From assembly GCA_017991025.1 (NCBI GenBank), contig JAGNMT010000257.1, positions 1-5,772 on the forward strand: DNA of 5,772 nucleotides, given 5' to 3'. The notes below the pieces were generated by a model. That model saw only the letters and a program-made list of their open reading frames with translations. It ran no database searches and was not told the DNA's origin. How positions within the stretch are numbered: the first letter of the stretch is position 1; each line of letters opens with the position of its first letter. Below, one piece after another: positions 5,197 through 5,772 of this stretch. The stretch is from Verrucomicrobiales bacterium. Its GTDB lineage: Bacteria > Verrucomicrobiota > Verrucomicrobiia > Verrucomicrobiales > DEV007. The translations under genes and the position numbers were made by a program.

Positions 5197-5772
5197 CTAG
5201 GCAGGACGTTGCCCGGAGAGTTCACAGAGGTGCCTTTTCAAGGCGTCGATGCCTTCACCGGTGTTGGCGGAGATGGGGAAGATCTCCTGTTTTGGAAAGC
5301 GTAGTTTGAGCGCCTCCAGATTTGCCGCCGATTCCGGAAGGTCGATTTTGTTAGCCACGATCATCCAGGGCCGCTCGCTCAGTTCCTCGTCATAGAGTTT
5401 GATTTCCTTGCGAAGAATCTGGAGATCGGAGATCGGGTCACGCTGGTCGACCCCGGCGGTATCGACGACAAAGAGCAAATAGGAGCAGCGGCTGATATGA
5501 CGGAGAAAGTCGTGGCCGAGGCCGATGTTTGCGTGCGCGCCTTCGATAAGACCGGGGATATCTGCCACGGTCGTGCGGATGAAGCCGGGAAACTCAACGA
5601 CGCCGACCATCGGAGTCAGGGTCGTGAAGGGATAGGAGGCAACTTTCGGCGAGGCGTTCGAAATGGCTCCGAGCAGCGTGGATTTTCCCGCATTCGGGAA
5701 ACCGACCAGGCCAATGTCCGCGATGCGCCGCAGTTCGAGGTAAAACCAGCCTTCTTCGCCCTTGGTTCCCTC
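5197..5772 (-). CDS. obg: Obg/CgtA family ribosome-associated GTPase, C-terminal part (5' end outside window)
   Basis: The last 191 residues of an Obg GTPase; the frame is open to the right edge, so the glycine-rich N-terminal OBG domain (about 150 residues) is outside. The visible part starts in the linker (EEGWFYLELRRIADIGLVGF). All G motifs follow: G1 GFPNAGKST, G2 in YPFTTLTP, G3 DIPGLIEGA, G4 NKID and G5 ISANTGEG. LGHDFLRHISRC is a typical Obg signature after G3. The protein ends shortly after the G domain, so it lacks the C-terminal OCT domain found in some Gram-positive homologues; this short form is common. Obg binds the 50S subunit and links GTP/ppGpp levels to ribosome assembly. An internal ATG at 5610 would remove G1 and is not the start. 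In many bacteria rplU and rpmA lie upstream, here beyond the window. It converges on the cytochrome gene with a two-base gap and no visible terminator. Confidence 0.95.
   Translation of the reverse strand, partial: EGTKGEEGWFYLELRRIADIGLVGFPNAGKSTLLGAISNASPKVASYPFTTLTPMVGVVEFPGFIRTTVADIPGLIEGAHANIGLGHDFLRHISRCSYLLFVVDTAGVDQRDPISDLQILRKEIKLYDEELSERPWMIVANKIDLPESAANLEALKLRFPKQEIFPISANTGEGIDALKRHLCELSGQRPA

Overview
The window looks like a compact, fairly GC-rich chromosomal segment of a Verrucomicrobiota/Planctomycetota-type bacterium. The best taxonomic clue is the first gene: a secreted protein that opens with a 'planctomycete cytochrome C' (PSCyt1) heme domain followed by the start of the DUF1549 (PSCyt2) domain, a protein type heavily expanded in those phyla. 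The other genes are bacterial housekeeping or accessory genes and do not contradict this. Genus-level placement is not possible from the window alone.

Layout, left to right. (1) Positions 1-515, minus strand: N-terminal part of the PSCyt1/DUF1549 protein, cut by the window edge. (2) A 142-base divergent spacer, then a probable plus-strand two-gene unit: a cysteine-cluster protein (658-1296) and a nitrilase-superfamily omega-amidase (1322-2098). (3) Minus-strand (R)-citramalate synthase cimA (2100-3671), whose stop lies one base from the omega-amidase stop. (4) A 438-base spacer (3672-4109). It holds the pyrimidine-rich cimA leader, two very short overlapping ORFs, and a clean 17-base palindrome resembling a Fur box. 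(5) A plus-strand pair: a small outer-membrane beta-barrel candidate (4110-4856) and a lipid-anchored mono-heme cytochrome c (4877-5194). (6) Minus-strand Obg/CgtA GTPase (5197-5772), missing its N-terminal domain at the window edge; its stop lies two bases from the cytochrome stop.

How the genes relate. cimA makes citramalate from pyruvate and acetyl-CoA, the threonine-independent entry to isoleucine. The omega-amidase is a metabolite-repair or methionine-salvage type enzyme. The most interesting unit is the barrel plus cytochrome-lipoprotein pair behind a possible iron-responsive operator. It could be an envelope redox or metal-handling module, but that function is inference. No tRNA, rRNA, CRISPR array, insertion sequence or prophage gene was seen.
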